From contig JAQNBH010000011.1 of NCBI GenBank assembly GCA_028752905.1, forward strand, positions 2,641,303 to 2,705,302: 64,000 nucleotides of DNA, given 5' to 3'. Each line of letters begins with the position of its first letter. Position 1 is the first letter of the stretch. The translations under genes were made by a program, and so were the position numbers. The notes beneath the pieces are model-generated. The model did no database searches and had not been told where the DNA came from. It saw only the letters and a program-made list of their open reading frames with translations. This DNA is from Cladorhizidae sp. MBARI D1340-BT2 (Eukaryota; Porifera; Demospongiae; Poecilosclerida; Cladorhizidae). Positions 40,726 through 52,924 of the stretch are shown here, one piece after another.

Positions 40726-42099
40726 ATGAAGGTGAGCTGAGACAGACAGTGTTTTCATGTTTAGTTTAGTGTCTAACTTCGTTTAACACAAGTTTGGTTA
40801 AGAACAAATGTATAGTATTATTATTACTATTATTTTAAAGGTAATGGGTCAATCTAGCCTACATGGATATATACATTTGTTTCCTGTAAGTCATTCCAAT
40901 AGAAATAGGAGAGAAAAAATTATAATAAAACAATAACACCAAATAACAATAACACATTGACATCAGTTCCTTCTGTTGAAATAGAGCAGATGGCAATTGC
41001 ATTTGCTAGAACAAATTTAGTATGCCAGTGATCCTGACCATTCTATGAAAGGGAAGGGCCAGCAGTGGATCACTAGTAATTTATCAGTTTTGTTGAATAT
41101 CTGCTATTACCGCAAGAGAAAGAATTTCAGTAGCCTTACTGTTCAGATTCACTTCTTGGCATCTTGCCAGCAAAAAAACACACACACAGCAGCAGCTGGA
41201 TCAGTTTTGCTGGTCACCCCATTGCACACCATTGCACAAAGACTAGTTGCTTATTGAACCAATGACCTTTACCAAGTTTTATGAATCACAAACATAATCA
41301 CATGTTGTGAAAAGGTGTACTATAGCAATTGTGGATCTTCAGAAAGCTGCAGATCCCTGTTGCATGCTTCTTGCAGGCTGCAACTTGAAACCAATTAAAT
41401 GCTAGGTACTGTATTCACACCCTTCTTTATGACACCCCCAAACAGTGCTCTTGGAAATGATAAAGTCAAATTCTAAGACATTTAATTTATAGCTAAACAT
41501 ATTTGTAAAAGGCCATATTCACTCATACATGGAATACAAGTCACTCTAGAAAAAGTAGTCCTTCAACAATTGTTAGCACACCTTGTTACCATTGCTAGTA
41601 CCAGTAGGCAATATATAAAATATGAACTACACTACCAAGTTGATTTCCTTCCATGCTTGTTTCAATGATAGAGTTCAAGTTTAGCTTTTCCAGCCATTGC
41701 AGAAACACACCAGCTTTTGAAAGACAGTGACAGTGATCGAGAGGATATGTTCACCTCCATGGAGGAAAAGGAAGAATAAACACCTCATTGGAATAGAGAA
41801 AAAAATGTTACAAAATATTTTGAAGAAGGGGACCAATGACACCTTTTCCTCAGCAGGGGCAATACCATGGTAATAATGTGGTCTACACACAAAGAACATC
41901 CATGATTTTGCTGTAACAACCCTATGATTCCAAGAGGTTCATGGTGGAATGTGATGGATGATTCCATCATTCCTGTGAAGAATTTCCCTGAAAATTGTCA
42001 AAAAAACTATATTTTGGTGAATAAATGTATATATGTATAGAATAGTAATGAGACTCTTGTCTTGTAATTTAATCTTAATGCTGCACCTGTCAAGGCCAC
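40726..42099. other. No gene seen
   Basis: AT-rich, with short ORFs on both strands (41045-41257 plus, 41681-42211 minus) that show no domain. Confidence 0.45.
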
Positions 42100-42190
42100 G
42101 ACAACACACAGCATTCCTTACGAAGGCTAGAGTGTCTAGTCGAAACATCGGGAGAGTGAATTTCAAGTTGATTATTGAGAAGATCATAAT
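42100..42190 (+). repeat. Penelope-type arm with decayed hammerhead-like core
   Basis: TTACGAAGGCTAG is followed by CTAGTCGAAACATCGGGAG and TTCAAGTTGATTATTGAGAA. The CTGATGA box has decayed, while the GTCGAAAC side is kept. Confidence 0.6.
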
Positions 42191-44085
42191 AATTAATGCT
42201 ACTACTAACACTGGATGATTCTAACACTGAGAGACAGTCTAAAAATAAATAAATAACCGTAGTGAATTAAAAATTATGCTCAAGGAGAGAAAAGGTCCAT
42301 TTCCTCACCTTATAACAATTCCTTCCTCTTTGCCCAACCAATGTACAAATCATGCCACCATTACACTTTCACTTACTCGTTCCACACCTTTTCCCAACAG
42401 CAATGCAACCTTACTTTCTTTGTCCACTCTTCCAAAATTCATCCAGTCAAACTCCAACCCCTTCAATTATGCACACCTCATCTAATAACCCCTGTCGATC
42501 TCTCTCAAGTTCCCCATAAACCACTGAGAAATGACCCACATCCTCCCCTTTTCACCACTGTCCGAGATGCCCCTTGACTATTTGTTGACACTAAAAACAA
42601 TACCAAACCACCGGATGTCAACATGAACCCACATCAGGTTAATAAGACACCACATCTACCTGTTCGAACCAGCCATGTGTCTAGAGTAACATCACAGCTC
42701 TCATCTGACTCAACACCTGACTCAAGGTCACTGAATTCACGAGGGAGCAATCTGATTGACTGGATCCCCCCTCCCCCCGCAAGGACACAGACATGATCTT
42801 GAAAGGAATTGGCAGTGGATCGATGCAAGATATCAGGGAACCATATAAAAGAGTCTACCTGAGAAGAACAAGACAGATAGGATCGAACTGAATAATGGTG
42901 AACATCTATCAGTATGAAACTTGTGTAGACTGAACTATCTTTGTGATTACTATAATTGTTGACTGTTTGATTACCATTCTCAAACATAATTCAAGTTAAC
43001 TCACCCGGTTAACTTGGGAGGGTAAGGGGAGGGGCTTGTTAGTTGTCCCATTTTGGTCAAGCTAGAGAAAGAGAGAGAACTTGGCGTCACGTGCAAGTGT
43101 CAATTAGTTACGATGCAGCGTACACTAACCATAGCAATGTATCGAGCACAATACCCACACTACACACCCATTATCAACAGTCATTCCACAATTTCACTTG
43201 TCAATAATAATATCAAGGGCGCAGTTTTCTGCCATATCTCTCCACCCCTGTCCCATTGTTAGCCTATTTGAAATACTTAAGGTGCTCTTACTATTAACTT
43301 CTTCCTCCCAGTTCCTCTCTCTTTAATCATTTTATTCCACCTAGCACTGAATTGACATCTCATACTTTCTTCTCAAAACTTCATACCACCCTATTCCACC
43401 ATATTCTAAGTTTGTTTACCACCACATTCACTAACTCTCTTCCAATCATTTCCAATCTTTTATTAAACAACAACTTCATCTCTTCCCTCCTCTCCTCTAA
43501 CTTCCTCCAATGCAGATCTCCCAGCACAACTCCTCCTGCTACTCAACTGCTCCCCATTCGTAGTTTAATGATAACTTCAGAGAACATGAGACTGCTTGAA
43601 TGGTAACATGTAGGTTCAATTAAGACCAGGCAAGGCATGAACTAAGAAACATCTCAGTTTACTCTGATAGCATATAATGTTGGTAATCTGAGCCCCAAGT
43701 AATCTTACCATTGGTATACTCGTTCTCAGTTTACCGATATTATGCACATGCACAGCATCAGACTTTGGCAATATGAGATGGGGTTAATCTTAGGGGAATC
43801 TGAGACAGACAATGCAGGCATTTTGGAAGTTGAGTCACCAGCAACAGAGTCTATTTGGCGGTCCAGGATTAAACATTGCCATGTAGACCAGTCTCAATGG
43901 TGTTACAAGTTAATCTTCGCAGCAAAGGAGAAACTACAATTCTGTAAGGTATGCAAATGGATTCTTCAGATGCTTAGTCAGGCAAGTAGTGTAGCCACAT
44001 GCAGCCCTTGTATGTAGTATTAACATTTCTAGTGATGATGTATTGTTGATCACTGTTATCTTTGTCAAGCAAAAAACAATCATTC
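42191..44085. other. No gene seen; pyrimidine-rich, possible LTR-like patch
   Basis: 42276-42600 and 43290-43560 are strongly C/T-rich on the plus strand and give overlapping Ser/Thr/Pro-rich ORFs. Around 42840-42850 CATATAAAAGAG is a TATA-like box, and GTTAACTCACCCGGTTAACT near 42992-43012 holds a repeated GTTAACT. An LTR is possible, but no partner was found. Confidence 0.35.
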
Positions 44086-44089
44086 AAGT

Positions 44090-44420
44090 AAAAAATCTAT
44101 GGTCACTCAGTAAGACCAGGTTTGCTGACAGTGCCTCACCCTTTAATAGTGGTCGAAGATGTGAGATCCACTAGCCCTCTGGCAGTTCATAGGTCTGCAT
44201 CTGCTGTTTGAAATTCACAAAGTAGTCTCTCCTTCTCTGAGAGGCAACAGCTTGGGGGGGTGCTCTGATTCTTCTGACGTTACCTCCATTATCTGGGTGA
44301 GTTCTCTTTGACTGTTCTAGCTTGCTCCTCTCTATGCCGTATTTTCTCTCTCTTTTCTGCCCTTCTCTGCTCCTCTCTCTTTTGCTTTTGCTGAAGCTGC
44401 ATGATCACATATTGTTTCAT
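44090..44420 (-). pseudogene. gypsy gag N-terminal remnant
   Basis: On the minus strand a Lys/Arg/Glu-rich coiled start (KYGIERSKLEQSKR) leads into YFVNFKQQMQTYELPEG, a stop, then WISHLRPLLKGEALSA. The last part fits the gag motif in which a short helix is followed by WxxHLxxLLxGxA. The rest of the gag is lost. It may belong to the Gmr1-type elements in this window, which is inference. Confidence 0.5.
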
Positions 44421-44916
44421 TATATTCATCATACCTGCTCTGCTGATGAATGAAACATCTGAGAGTGTTGGAGTTCTATTTTCCGAATCAGCAAGTATCT
44501 CCAGTGATTCTTATTCTGTAGTCATTAGTTGCTTGCTTTTCTTTGTTCTAGATGTCCCCTGCTTGTCTGGATTAAGGGTGAGTATTCATTCTCCATCAAT
44601 AGTTCAATAGAGGTTTGGTCTGTCTGTTCTATATCCTGTACTCCTGGGTATGGTTTCGGGTAGACTTACTTTGCTGTGAAGTCTTCTACCTACCTGGTTT
44701 GGTCGAGCGTTACTCTGGTGTGGTCAAAAATGGCATAGGAGTCTGCTATTGACCGTACAATGATTGACTCCTCAGGGGCGGATCTAGGTTATTATGATAG
44801 GAGGGGGTTGTTTATAAGCTCTCCCCCAAAATACACCCAAAACCACACACTTTAATTAAATGTCTTATTAACACATCATTTTTTTTACAATCACAGGTAA
44901 GTACAATTGTAAACAT

Positions 44917-47196
44917 TTAATCAAACAAAGAAGCATTAAAGAGTCTTCTCGGGTATGTCCTTACAAATTTTTGACAGATTTCTTCAGTTGTAACTCCTTC
45001 GCCATGGTGAATAGCAATCACTGACAAGTCGGATAAACGGTCGTCTGTCATTGTTGATCGTAAACAGGTATTCAGCCTTCTCAATAAGGAAAATGACCTC
45101 TCCGCTTCAGCACTCGTAATTGGTAAGGTACATGCAATTGTAAGAAGCTGGTGGATGTTGGGAAATGAGTCCTTGTCGCAAGCACCAAGAGCTAAAAGTA
45201 AATTGTCAGGAAGTGTACCACCTTGGATCTCTTTGTTTTGCCAAAGTCATTTCCATCTTTCTAGCTCATTACAGAGAGATTTAGGGAAAGGAATATCGTG
45301 TTCCCAATGTAACAAACTTGCTAAGTTCAAATCAGCATCATTAACAGAAGGTATGAGGCAGAGAAGCCCTTGAATATACCTTTTATCGGATGTAAATCTT
45401 TCACTCATCTGACTAAGGAAAGAATCTAAGAGAGGAATAGCTATAGTTCTCTTGTAGAACTCTTCAGGACTATCGCTAGGAGTATTACTCCTATTCCTTT
45501 GAAGACTAGTTTTCCTAGGAATACTAGCAGATGATCCCACACTGTCAGCAAGTTTAAGAATCTCCTCATACCATTTGCTGAAAATTGTACTGATGTTTGT
45601 TCTGGTGAACTTGATACTCTCAATGACAGTGCCTACCATTTTGTGAGCATCAAGAATATCTTGGTCTCTCTTTTGCAACTTAGAAGCTAAAACTTTGACT
45701 TCATCAAGGACATTTTTCGTTGCAATGAAAACAGCTATGGTCTGAAAAGAACAAAGGGAAGATTTCAACCCTTGTGCTTTTACTTTTGTTTCTTTATCCC
45801 ACTTCCAGTTCTCATCATCTTCAAGCAGAGCTGGATGATCATCTGGTGACAGAATGACATCCAATAGAGTAACAAGGCACTCATATAGCTCATGAAAAAT
45901 GTCGAAACATTTGTGGCATTCTACCCAGCATGTTTTGCATAATCCAGGAAGTGTAGAATGGGATGATTCTGGCATGTATGCTTTAACTGTACGCTCAAAA
46001 AAGCGTTGCCGCTTAGGACTTTTGTTCAGAAACAAGAATGATTCATTTATTACACCAATAAGATTTCTCACTTCTTGAAGTCTACAAGAAGCAGCAATAG
46101 AAAGGTTCAGACAATGAGAGAAGCAATGTGTATAAATAGCTGAAGGAGAATTTTTTTTAATCTGTGCTTGGACACCAGCTTTCTCAGAAGCCATTACTGC
46201 AGCTCCATCGTAAGCATGGCCACAGATTTTAGATGGGTCTAAATTCACTTAGGGATGTGAAAGAGATTCCAAGTTTTTTTTAGCTATAGTGGGAGCATTT
46301 GCTCTTTCAAGACTAACAAAATTGATTAGGCACTCCTTTATTTTTGGTGTTTGTGGTGCAGACAAGTCTACATAACGAAGACACAGAAAGGATCTCTTGA
46401 TTTGCATGTGGGTCGGTGATCTCATCTGCTATGATAGTGAATGGAAGATTATTCACTTTCAAAGGGTCACACAATTTCTCTCTCACTTTGTTGGCATAGA
46501 TGTGAATCAGCTGATTTTGAATGTTCTTGCTGGTGTATTTACTATGTGACGCAGAATCTCTCTGTTTTCTTCTGCTTGTTCTTGTTTCACTTTTGTGAGA
46601 TGTGAGTCAACTCTGGCATCAGGAGTGAAGTAGTTTGTTTTGAAACAATCAGCTCTTTCTGTAGCATGCTGATGCATGACAGTCTGCTCATGATGCAAAA
46701 GAATGCCATCCTTACCCAGTGCTTTCGTATATGGCTTCTGATAGGAGGATAGCACCAACACTCCGGGTATTGTACCTGCGCTGCCACCTCTTTGTCTGTT
46801 TGGAGGCTCTGGGAACAGAATACAATAAGAACAAATTTCTCCTTCAAGTTTATAGCAAAGCCAAGGAAATTGGTTGAGCCAGTGCATCTGAAACGAAACT
46901 GTCCACTTGGTGACTGGATGAGACTGAAGGGCTTCAGATGCTGATGGTCTGAAATGTGATGACAGATACTGGAACCGCTTTGAGTCATGAATGCTACTAG
47001 CCAAGTGCCTTAGGTTATCCATTGAACCCTGTGCCTCTTTCACAACTATTCCTAAGTCTAGTGTATGACCAGCTACCATGTTGTCATTACCTTCATCTTC
47101 TCTACACTTAACTATAGAGGTCTGATCAGGTTCAATGCATATCCTCTTGCTCACTGGTGATTCTTGAGTAAACTCGCCAGATCTGAAATTTGCCAT
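44917..47196 (-). pseudogene. hAT transposase with TTF-type zinc finger, inactivated
   Basis: It starts at ATG 47196. The TTF-type zinc finger covers about residues 95-140 (TKWTVSFQMHWLNQFPWL and EICSYCILFPE). An internal deletion with frame shift near 46545 removes the segment before IQNQLIHIYANK. The catalytic region follows with IIADEITD and, from 46248 on, ICGHAYDGAAVM and THCFSHCLNLSIA. A stop lies at 46249-46251, another at 45247-45249, and a shift near 46385. The last 110 codons (45246-44917) hold TLPITSAEAERSFSLLRRL, the hAT dimerisation domain, with RSTMTDDRLSDLSV. The full protein would cut and rejoin the element's ends. About five lesions; not recent. Confidence 0.85.
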
Positions 47197-47334
47197 TTAA
47201 TAATATTAAACCAAATAATCACATTATAATCTAGCTATTTACCTCTTTACCTCTTTAACAGGTTTTTTAATGTCTTTTGCTTGGAGTCTTTCAATCCACT
47301 ATATTTAGCCATCGCTAGATAGCTTGCCAGAGGC

Positions 47335-47396
47335 CAGAGTTCAGCTCATGTGACCCAGAGAGCAAGAGTTCAGCTCATGTGACCCAGAGAGTAAAA
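47335..47396 (+). repeat. 29-bp tandem duplication inside the hAT element
   Basis: AGAGTTCAGCTCATGTGACC occurs twice in a row, each followed by CAGAGAG, upstream of the transposase start. Confidence 0.85.
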
Positions 47397-47640
47397 GGTA
47401 GCACATCTTTTGATGTATACACCTGTTGTTTTAGCTGCAACAAGGTTAAGTGAAAAATATAGATCTGGATTTGCCATTTTGGTGCCTCATTTAATGTTAC
47501 TGCCTCATTAAAAGAAGCTATAATGGGGAAATCATACTCTTTAACTGAATTTCATTAGTGTACATTATTATTGTAGTATTCTGGAATTTTATTACTATTA
47601 TTATCCTCATCATTATTATCGTAATATTGATCCGCCCCTG

Positions 47641-47757
47641 CTCCTAGTATCCTTTGAAAAACAACGAATTTATATGTTACAAAACAGGTAAAGATCGTTA
47701 TAATACATCATTGTCTGCTAATTAGAGTTCAAAGGTTAGTGGGAAGAGCCAAGCTGC
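47641..47757 (+). repeat. Direct repeat near the gypsy 3' side (partner 51336-51482)
   Basis: ACAGGTAAAGATCGTTATAA and TTAGAGTTCAAAGGTTAGTG match 51405-51470 in the same orientation; the first 35 bases of the repeat lie at 44736-44772 beyond the hAT insertion. The two copies enclose the gypsy remnant at 48250-51240 and may be what is left of its LTRs or leader. Confidence 0.65.
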
Positions 47758-47857
47758 TCCCCCCAATGACTCAAGCCATGACAGTGTGCAGAAGTCCGAG
47801 CATTTGTCTTGCTCTACTTCTTCCCACAATGCACAGTGACAAACCTGGCTAGTCATC

Positions 47858-48418
47858 AACATCCAGTGCTACCTTCCGTGGTCTGGGAGGTGGTAGTCAC
47901 TATCTTCTGTAGCCTATCTGGATGCTGAGATCATGTAGTCCATCCAAAAATGCAGGTTTGAGGTGGTCAACTGATACTGTAGGTCCAAAGTAAAGTACTT
48001 AGCAGCCTTCTCAAGGACTCTAAATGGCCATCATAGGTGCATTGCTGGTCGTGTGTGTGATGTGCATCATGTCAGATAAATACAAACAGCTCTGTAAGTT
48101 GACAGGCATGTGGGCAGTTTGTCATCAACGTCCAGTGCTGCCTTCCATGGTCTGGGAGGTGGTAGTCACTGTCTTCTGTAGCCTATCTGGGTGCTGAGAT
48201 CCTGTACCGTCATGTAGTCCAAAATCAGTCCAAAAATGCAGGTTTGAGGTGATCAACTTATACTGTCACATCGGCCATTTAGGTCCAAACTTAGCATCCC
48301 TCTCAAGGACTCTAAATGGTCCATCATAGGTGCACTGCAGGTCGTGTGTGTGATGTGCATCATGTCAGATAAATACAAATAGCTCTGCAAGTCGACAGGC
48401 ATGTGGGCAGGTTGTTGT
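47858..48418 (-). repeat. Tandem duplication of the gypsy 3' end, 265-295-bp units
   Basis: CATCAACATCCAGTGCTACC (47858) and CATCAACGTCCAGTGCTGCC (48123) start two units that share GGTCTGGGAGGTGGTAGTCA, AGGACTCTAAATGG and GTGTGTGTGATGTGCATCAT. The second unit is the end of the integrase frame, so the first is an added copy. Confidence 0.85.
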
Positions 48419-51240
48419 CTGTGATAAGACGTCACTTTCAGTCTCACTGCAGCCATGGTGGTGCATAGGTGTGTAAGCAGTCTAGCCATGGTGGTGCATA
48501 GGCATGTAAGCAGATCAGCCATGGTGGTGCATAGGCGTGTAAGCAGATCAGCCATGGTGGTGCATAGGCGTGTGAGCAGATCAGCCATGTTGTTGCGTAG
48601 GTGTGTAAGCAGAGCAGACACATTTGGTTCAGAAGCTGATGTTCCAGCTCTGAAGAACTCCACTGGTAGGCGGATCATTGTGCTGTAGACAAGTTCAGAA
48701 GGAGCACATCCAAGGGGGTCTGAAAGGATGCCAAATGGAAGTTCATCTAACCAATTAGATCCTATCAGACGGGCACTTAGTGCTGCTTTCAAGTGCCTAT
48801 GAGACCGTTCAACAATGCCATTTGCCTGTAGATGATAGGCGTTTGTGTGATGCAGTTGTGCCTCCAGTAGTGTGCTCAGGGCTGTCCACAGGGTTGAGGT
48901 GAATGGCGCCACTCTATCAGAAGCGATATCTGTTGGCACTCCAAACCATACAATGTATTGAGAAAGGAGGTCACAGGCACATGAGGCAGCTGTAGCATTA
49001 GAAATTGGCATGGCTTCTGGCCGATGGTGAAGAGGTAGGTTACCTTGTGAAATGGGTGGTGGCCTGACAATATAATCGTCAATTTGTTGGAAGCAGCAGT
49101 CCGGAAGCTGTCCATGTTCTAGTGGGGCAGTCTCATGTCATTGTACCTTAGCTTTCTGACAGGACATGCATGTTTTGTCCCAAAGACCCACTCGCTTTTG
49201 ATGCCATGCCACACAAAATGTGCTGCCACCATCATCCTCATTGTTTTAATGCCCAGGTGTGCTAGGCCATGGATGGCATCAAAAACAGCATGTCGCCAAG
49301 CAAAGGGTAACAATAGGTCGTGAAACATCTTTGGAGGTGTCATGCAGCAAGGTAGTGTTTGTACCTGCGATCGATCAGCAAGGACCAATCAGGTAATAGC
49401 TGTCTGGTATGCTTGGATTCCAGCATCCTCCTGTTGTGCCCATGCCATGCCAAGTAGGTTAAAGATCTTGGTGACCTGCCTCCATACACACAGGATTTAC
49501 ACCAGATCAACATGTGAGAGAGCAACGGTGAGTGCATTATCTCTGCCATGAACGTATCACACGTCTGTGGACTGGTATATTCAGCTATAAAGGCAAGATG
49601 CCATTGTTGTCTTGGAGTCCAGCATTAAGAGCTGCTGGCGAAGGCAAAAGAGAGGGGTTTGTGATCTGCCTTACGAAATAGCTAAAGTGCTTAACTGCAG
49701 CATACATTGCTAGAAGTCCACAATTGAAGGTGCTGTAGTTTTTCTGTGCTTTATCCAGCTTCCTGGAGAAGAAAGCAAGTGGTTTCCAGCTACCACCCAG
49801 GAACTGTTCAAGCATTCCTCCAATTGCCAAGTTAGATGCATCCACATTGAGACACATGGTGGCAGAGGTGCTGGGATGGACAAGAAGGGTTGCAGAGGCC
49901 AATGCATTTCATCATGTAAAATGCTGATTGCATTTGCGCGGTCCACTGAAAGTCCTGACCTTGTGTATGTGATGTGCTATGTAGTAGTGGACCCATGAGA
50001 ACAGTGGCATGGGGCACAAATCTGTGGTAAAAATTTACCATGCCTAAAAACTCTTTCAAGGCCTTAGTATCTTGTGGCTGTGGAAATTGACAGCTGGCAT
50101 CGACTTGTTCAGGTAATAGTTCAACACCCTGCACCATGACTCAGTAACTGAGGAAGTCAATGGCATCTATGCCGAATGTGCACTTTGCTACATTGATGAC
50201 CAGGCCATGTCCGGCTAATGTTTTGAAGAGTTGATGTAGATGATGATGGTGTTCTTTAGCGTCAGAGCTGGCATCGATGAGGAGATGGTTGCTGCAGAAG
50301 AAGTCTGCTTCCAGCATAGGGCAATTGACATCAGCAAGAATGAAGGACCACTTGAACTTATGGAAGCCCAAGTCTAATGGTATGGTTTGTGTGCCAAATG
50401 TGTCAATCTTGCTATACCATTTGCAGCAACTAAGGATTCCGTCTTCTGCCTCTTGCAATCATGAACAGAAGCTGGGAAGATGCTGACCAGAGCCCCTGTA
50501 TCAACAAGGAACTTGTGGCCAATATTACGATCGCACACATAGCTCTGATTTTGTCAAGCAACCTGCACCACTAGGTTCTAGCCTGTTCATTTCCCGAAGG
50601 CTGGTGGTGTTCTGCTACCGGCCATGTTGCCAAACTTAGCCAGAGGTTGGTTTTCCCAGAACTGTGTGACAGTGATTGCTTTCTTGATGTCTGGGTAGAT
50701 GCATGAATCAATGACGGAGCACATTTTACAGCCATGATAATGTCAGCATTGTGTGCTAGTGCACGTAGTTTTCCACAACAAGTGCAGTTACCTGTACCCG
50801 AATATCTTCAGCAACTGGCGCAGGAAGATACATCGAAGGAGAACATCCTGGCTGACTGTTAGACTTTGCATATGTGCACAGAGATGGAAGGTTTCCAATT
50901 CCCTAGACCAGCAAGGTCAAGGAGCTGATCTGCCTTCTGATCATCTGTGAGACCATACACTTCAAGCAACTTCTTCTTCAAGTATGTGTACTTTTCCTCA
51001 ACTGGTACTACTGCCCATTTCCAGCCCTAAGTTCAGCGACCCAACCACATGATCCAAGGTTGTGAGGAGATAAAAGTACCAGTCAGTGATGCTGCACAGA
51101 GCAAATTGAGCCTCCGTCTGCTGAAACCATACATCAGGCCTCGACACTAAGAACATGGAAAATTTGAGAGACACTGCATGTATGCTGCATCAGCAGCAGT
51201 GGATGACTCGGCCATAATGAAACTCACTTGGAGGGTGTGT
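48253..51240 (-). pseudogene. Ty3/gypsy element remnant, conventional gene order
   Basis: Minus strand, from 51240 down: a gag remnant (words such as WFQQTEAQFALCSIT and VYGLTDDQKADQLLDLAGLG in broken frames), protease with FLVDTGALVSIFPAS (about 50500), then directly the last part of RT (HHHHLHQLFKTLAGHGLVIN and KCTFG), meaning that most of RT including YxDD is deleted. Next come FLGMVNFYHRFVPHATVLMGPL, RNase H (LNVDASNLAIGGMLEQ, PLAFFSRKLDKAQKNYSTF), the integrase zinc module (HGLAHLGIKTMR, with CPVRK) and integrase core (VPTDIASDRVAPFTS, NGIVERSHRHLK). A 33-bp minisatellite has expanded in the integrase tail. PR-RT-RH-IN order contrasts with the two Gmr1-order elements nearby. Confidence 0.85.
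48450..48618 (-). repeat. 33-bp minisatellite in the integrase reading frame
   Basis: Five units of CATGGTGGTGCATAGGCGTG type at a 33-bp period, encoding 11-residue repeats (MADLLTRLCTT) in the minus-strand frame. The frame is kept through all units. Confidence 0.9.
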
Positions 51241-51335
51241 CAAAGGGTTTCTCAAAAGCAGCAGAAGGGAACCAGTTGGCAAGAACAGCAGCAACTGGGA
51301 AAATACTCGTCATTGGTTTGCTCATCAGGGTCAAC

Positions 51336-51482
51336 ACTATAGGAGTCCGATATTGACTGTTCAATGACTATCCTTGAAAAAATGAATTTTATAACTGTTA
51401 CACAACAGGTAAAGATCATTATAATAATCTTGTCTACTAACAATTAGAGTTCAAAGGTTAGTGGGAAGAGCCAAACCGCTAC
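51336..51482 (+). repeat. Direct repeat, partner of 44736-44772 plus 47641-47757
   Basis: Runs from ATAGGAGTCCGATATTGACT to GGGAAGAGCCAAACCGCT. It gives the uninterrupted form of the repeat that the hAT element split at its other copy. Confidence 0.65.
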
Positions 51483-52009
51483 AATAGACGTCTTTCTCCT
51501 ACAGCGTATTGTGCAGTCTTGTAGTCAGTATGCTGATGAAGTCTTCTCCTTCGGTCTAGTCGAAAGAAGTCACTGCTGCCACCAAATGTTATGGGTTCTT
51601 TCTAAAGTTGTCTTACATTAGCCTCTAGACTAACTTACCTTATTGCCATGCAGTATGGTTGAAAAGTTTTAAAAAAACCTTACACAAGATCAACTTAGTC
51701 CAGATGCACTCTTGTGAGCTATTTTTATACTCGTCTCAGTGTGTCACCAGCAGTGCAAAATGCTGATAACAGTATGTGTGTACATCATTATACATCATTA
51801 GTGTATGACTAGCTTTGTTATTTGTAATCAATTATCAAGTTCAAGGTATTTACACTCGACATATTCACAGTTAAACCTTTGCAGTTCTCTGTAGCTAGTT
51901 GTTAGCTTCAGAGTCTTTCCCATCCACTTGATGGTCATCATCATGGCAACCATCAGGAAAGTCATGTACTGTCTTGTAAATCTTGTAATGTCAGTGTTTA
52001 CATCCCTGA
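51483..52009. other. Possible gypsy leader and LTR end, otherwise unassigned
   Basis: On the minus strand, CCCATAACA is followed by TTTGGTGGCAGCAGTGAC (about 51602-51578), which looks like an LTR end plus primer-binding site of a gypsy element transcribed leftwards. The LTR itself (51600-51900) could not be delimited because no second copy was found. Confidence 0.35.
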
Positions 52010-52375
52010 GAACAGGTCTAAACCTTTCTTCACCTTCATTGACTTAAAGAAAGCCTATGACTCCTGTCAAGGGAAATGATGTGGAAGAGTTAGGTATCCC
52101 AGAATAGATTATCAGACTCTTCAGGTCATTCCATTACATGCATGCTGGAATTCTGCTGGATATTAAAAAAATTGAGGAGATCCATTACAGAAGGAATTTA
52201 AGCAAGGATGCTGTATGACACCAGTTTTATTTAACTAGTTCACTTGCCTGGCAGTGAGTGTGAGATGGCTTACTAAAGTGGTGGAGCTAAAAAAAAGTAG
52301 GTATCACTATCAATAATGGAAAGCTGTTTAGGAGGTACACCACTATTGAAGACAGTTACAGTAGCAAGAGAGAAA
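52010..52375 (+). pseudogene. LINE reverse transcriptase fragment
   Basis: FFTFIDLKKAYDSC is the first catalytic Asp motif of a non-LTR RT; after shifts come KEFKQGCCMTPVLFN (the QG box) and NGKLFRRYTTIE. The usual segments between them are compressed, and the YADD box is not found. It differs from the LINE at 20016, being closer to RTE or CR1-like RTs in these words (inference). Confidence 0.65.
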
Positions 52376-52439
52376 ATAGTAGTGCTATTGTCAGGTTGTG
52401 TCATACCATTTTCTTTTCTCTCAGCTACATGTTTTCTGT

Positions 52440-52885
52440 CTCTTAGATGCTGTTGTTGCTGCTGCTGTCGGTAGCAGTTCCTAGCAATGTGGCCCTTTCT
52501 CCCACAATTTTAGCAGGTGATGATCCTTATCAGCAAGGTTGCCTTTACCTTCATATGGTCTTTGTTGGGATGGTTGCAATTGTTTGCTGACCTCCAGTCT
52601 CTCCAGTCACTGTATGATCACCAGCATGCTGGCGATTCTCGCAGTGGTTAACAGCACCAACAACTTCTTCTCTGTCCCATATTTCATCAACGCTCACAAT
52701 GGGTGTTGTGCTTGGTTTTTGTGTCACATACATCTCTTGCTTGAAGGTGGCAATTACTGCCACATCAAGATTTTTAGGGTTCTTTGCTTGACCCCGAAAG
52801 CAACCTGTGGCTGGTCTAATTGTGGTAAACAGGCATTTAATGCTAGGCACTATATGGCCTCATTTTGGACCTGGGGGTATGCTAT
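52440..52885 (-). pseudogene. Retroelement gag zinc-knuckle remnant
   Basis: On the minus strand at about 52515-52455 the frame reads a CCHC knuckle, C-stop-NCGRKGHIARNC, followed by a Gln run from CAG/CAA repeats. The stop sits between the first two Cys. A 99-codon minus ORF upstream (52551-52850) has no clear domain. Confidence 0.5.
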
Positions 52886-52924
52886 CAGGTAGCACTACTT
52901 GCCTTGGTTCAGGTCTTGCTTCTG

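Larger units (their letters stand above)
44773..47640 (-). mobile_element. hAT-type DNA transposon with TIRs
   Basis: Starts CAGGGGCGGATCTA and ends GATCCGCCCCTG, a 12-14-bp terminal inverted repeat. It is flanked by CTCCT at 44768-44772 and 47641-47645, a five-base direct repeat (hAT duplications are usually 8 bp, so part may have diverged). Length is 2868 bp. The only gene is the transposase on the minus strand. Flanking bases ATAGGAGTCTGCTATTGACC (44736) and CTAGTATCCTTTGAAAAAC (47644) together match 51336-51400, so the element split a pre-existing repeat. Confidence 0.85.

Noticed and set aside
47641..47757. Calling the direct repeat pair (with 51336-51482) the LTRs of the gypsy element
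   Set aside because: The right copy lies inside the putative primer site and not outside it, and TG/CA ends are not seen; left as an unassigned direct repeat.
51533..51570. CTGATGA followed by GTCTAGTCGAAAG, like a hammerhead core
   Set aside because: No stem II can be drawn between the two boxes and the ACGTC end is missing; it lies in a gypsy leader, not in a Penelope-type arm.
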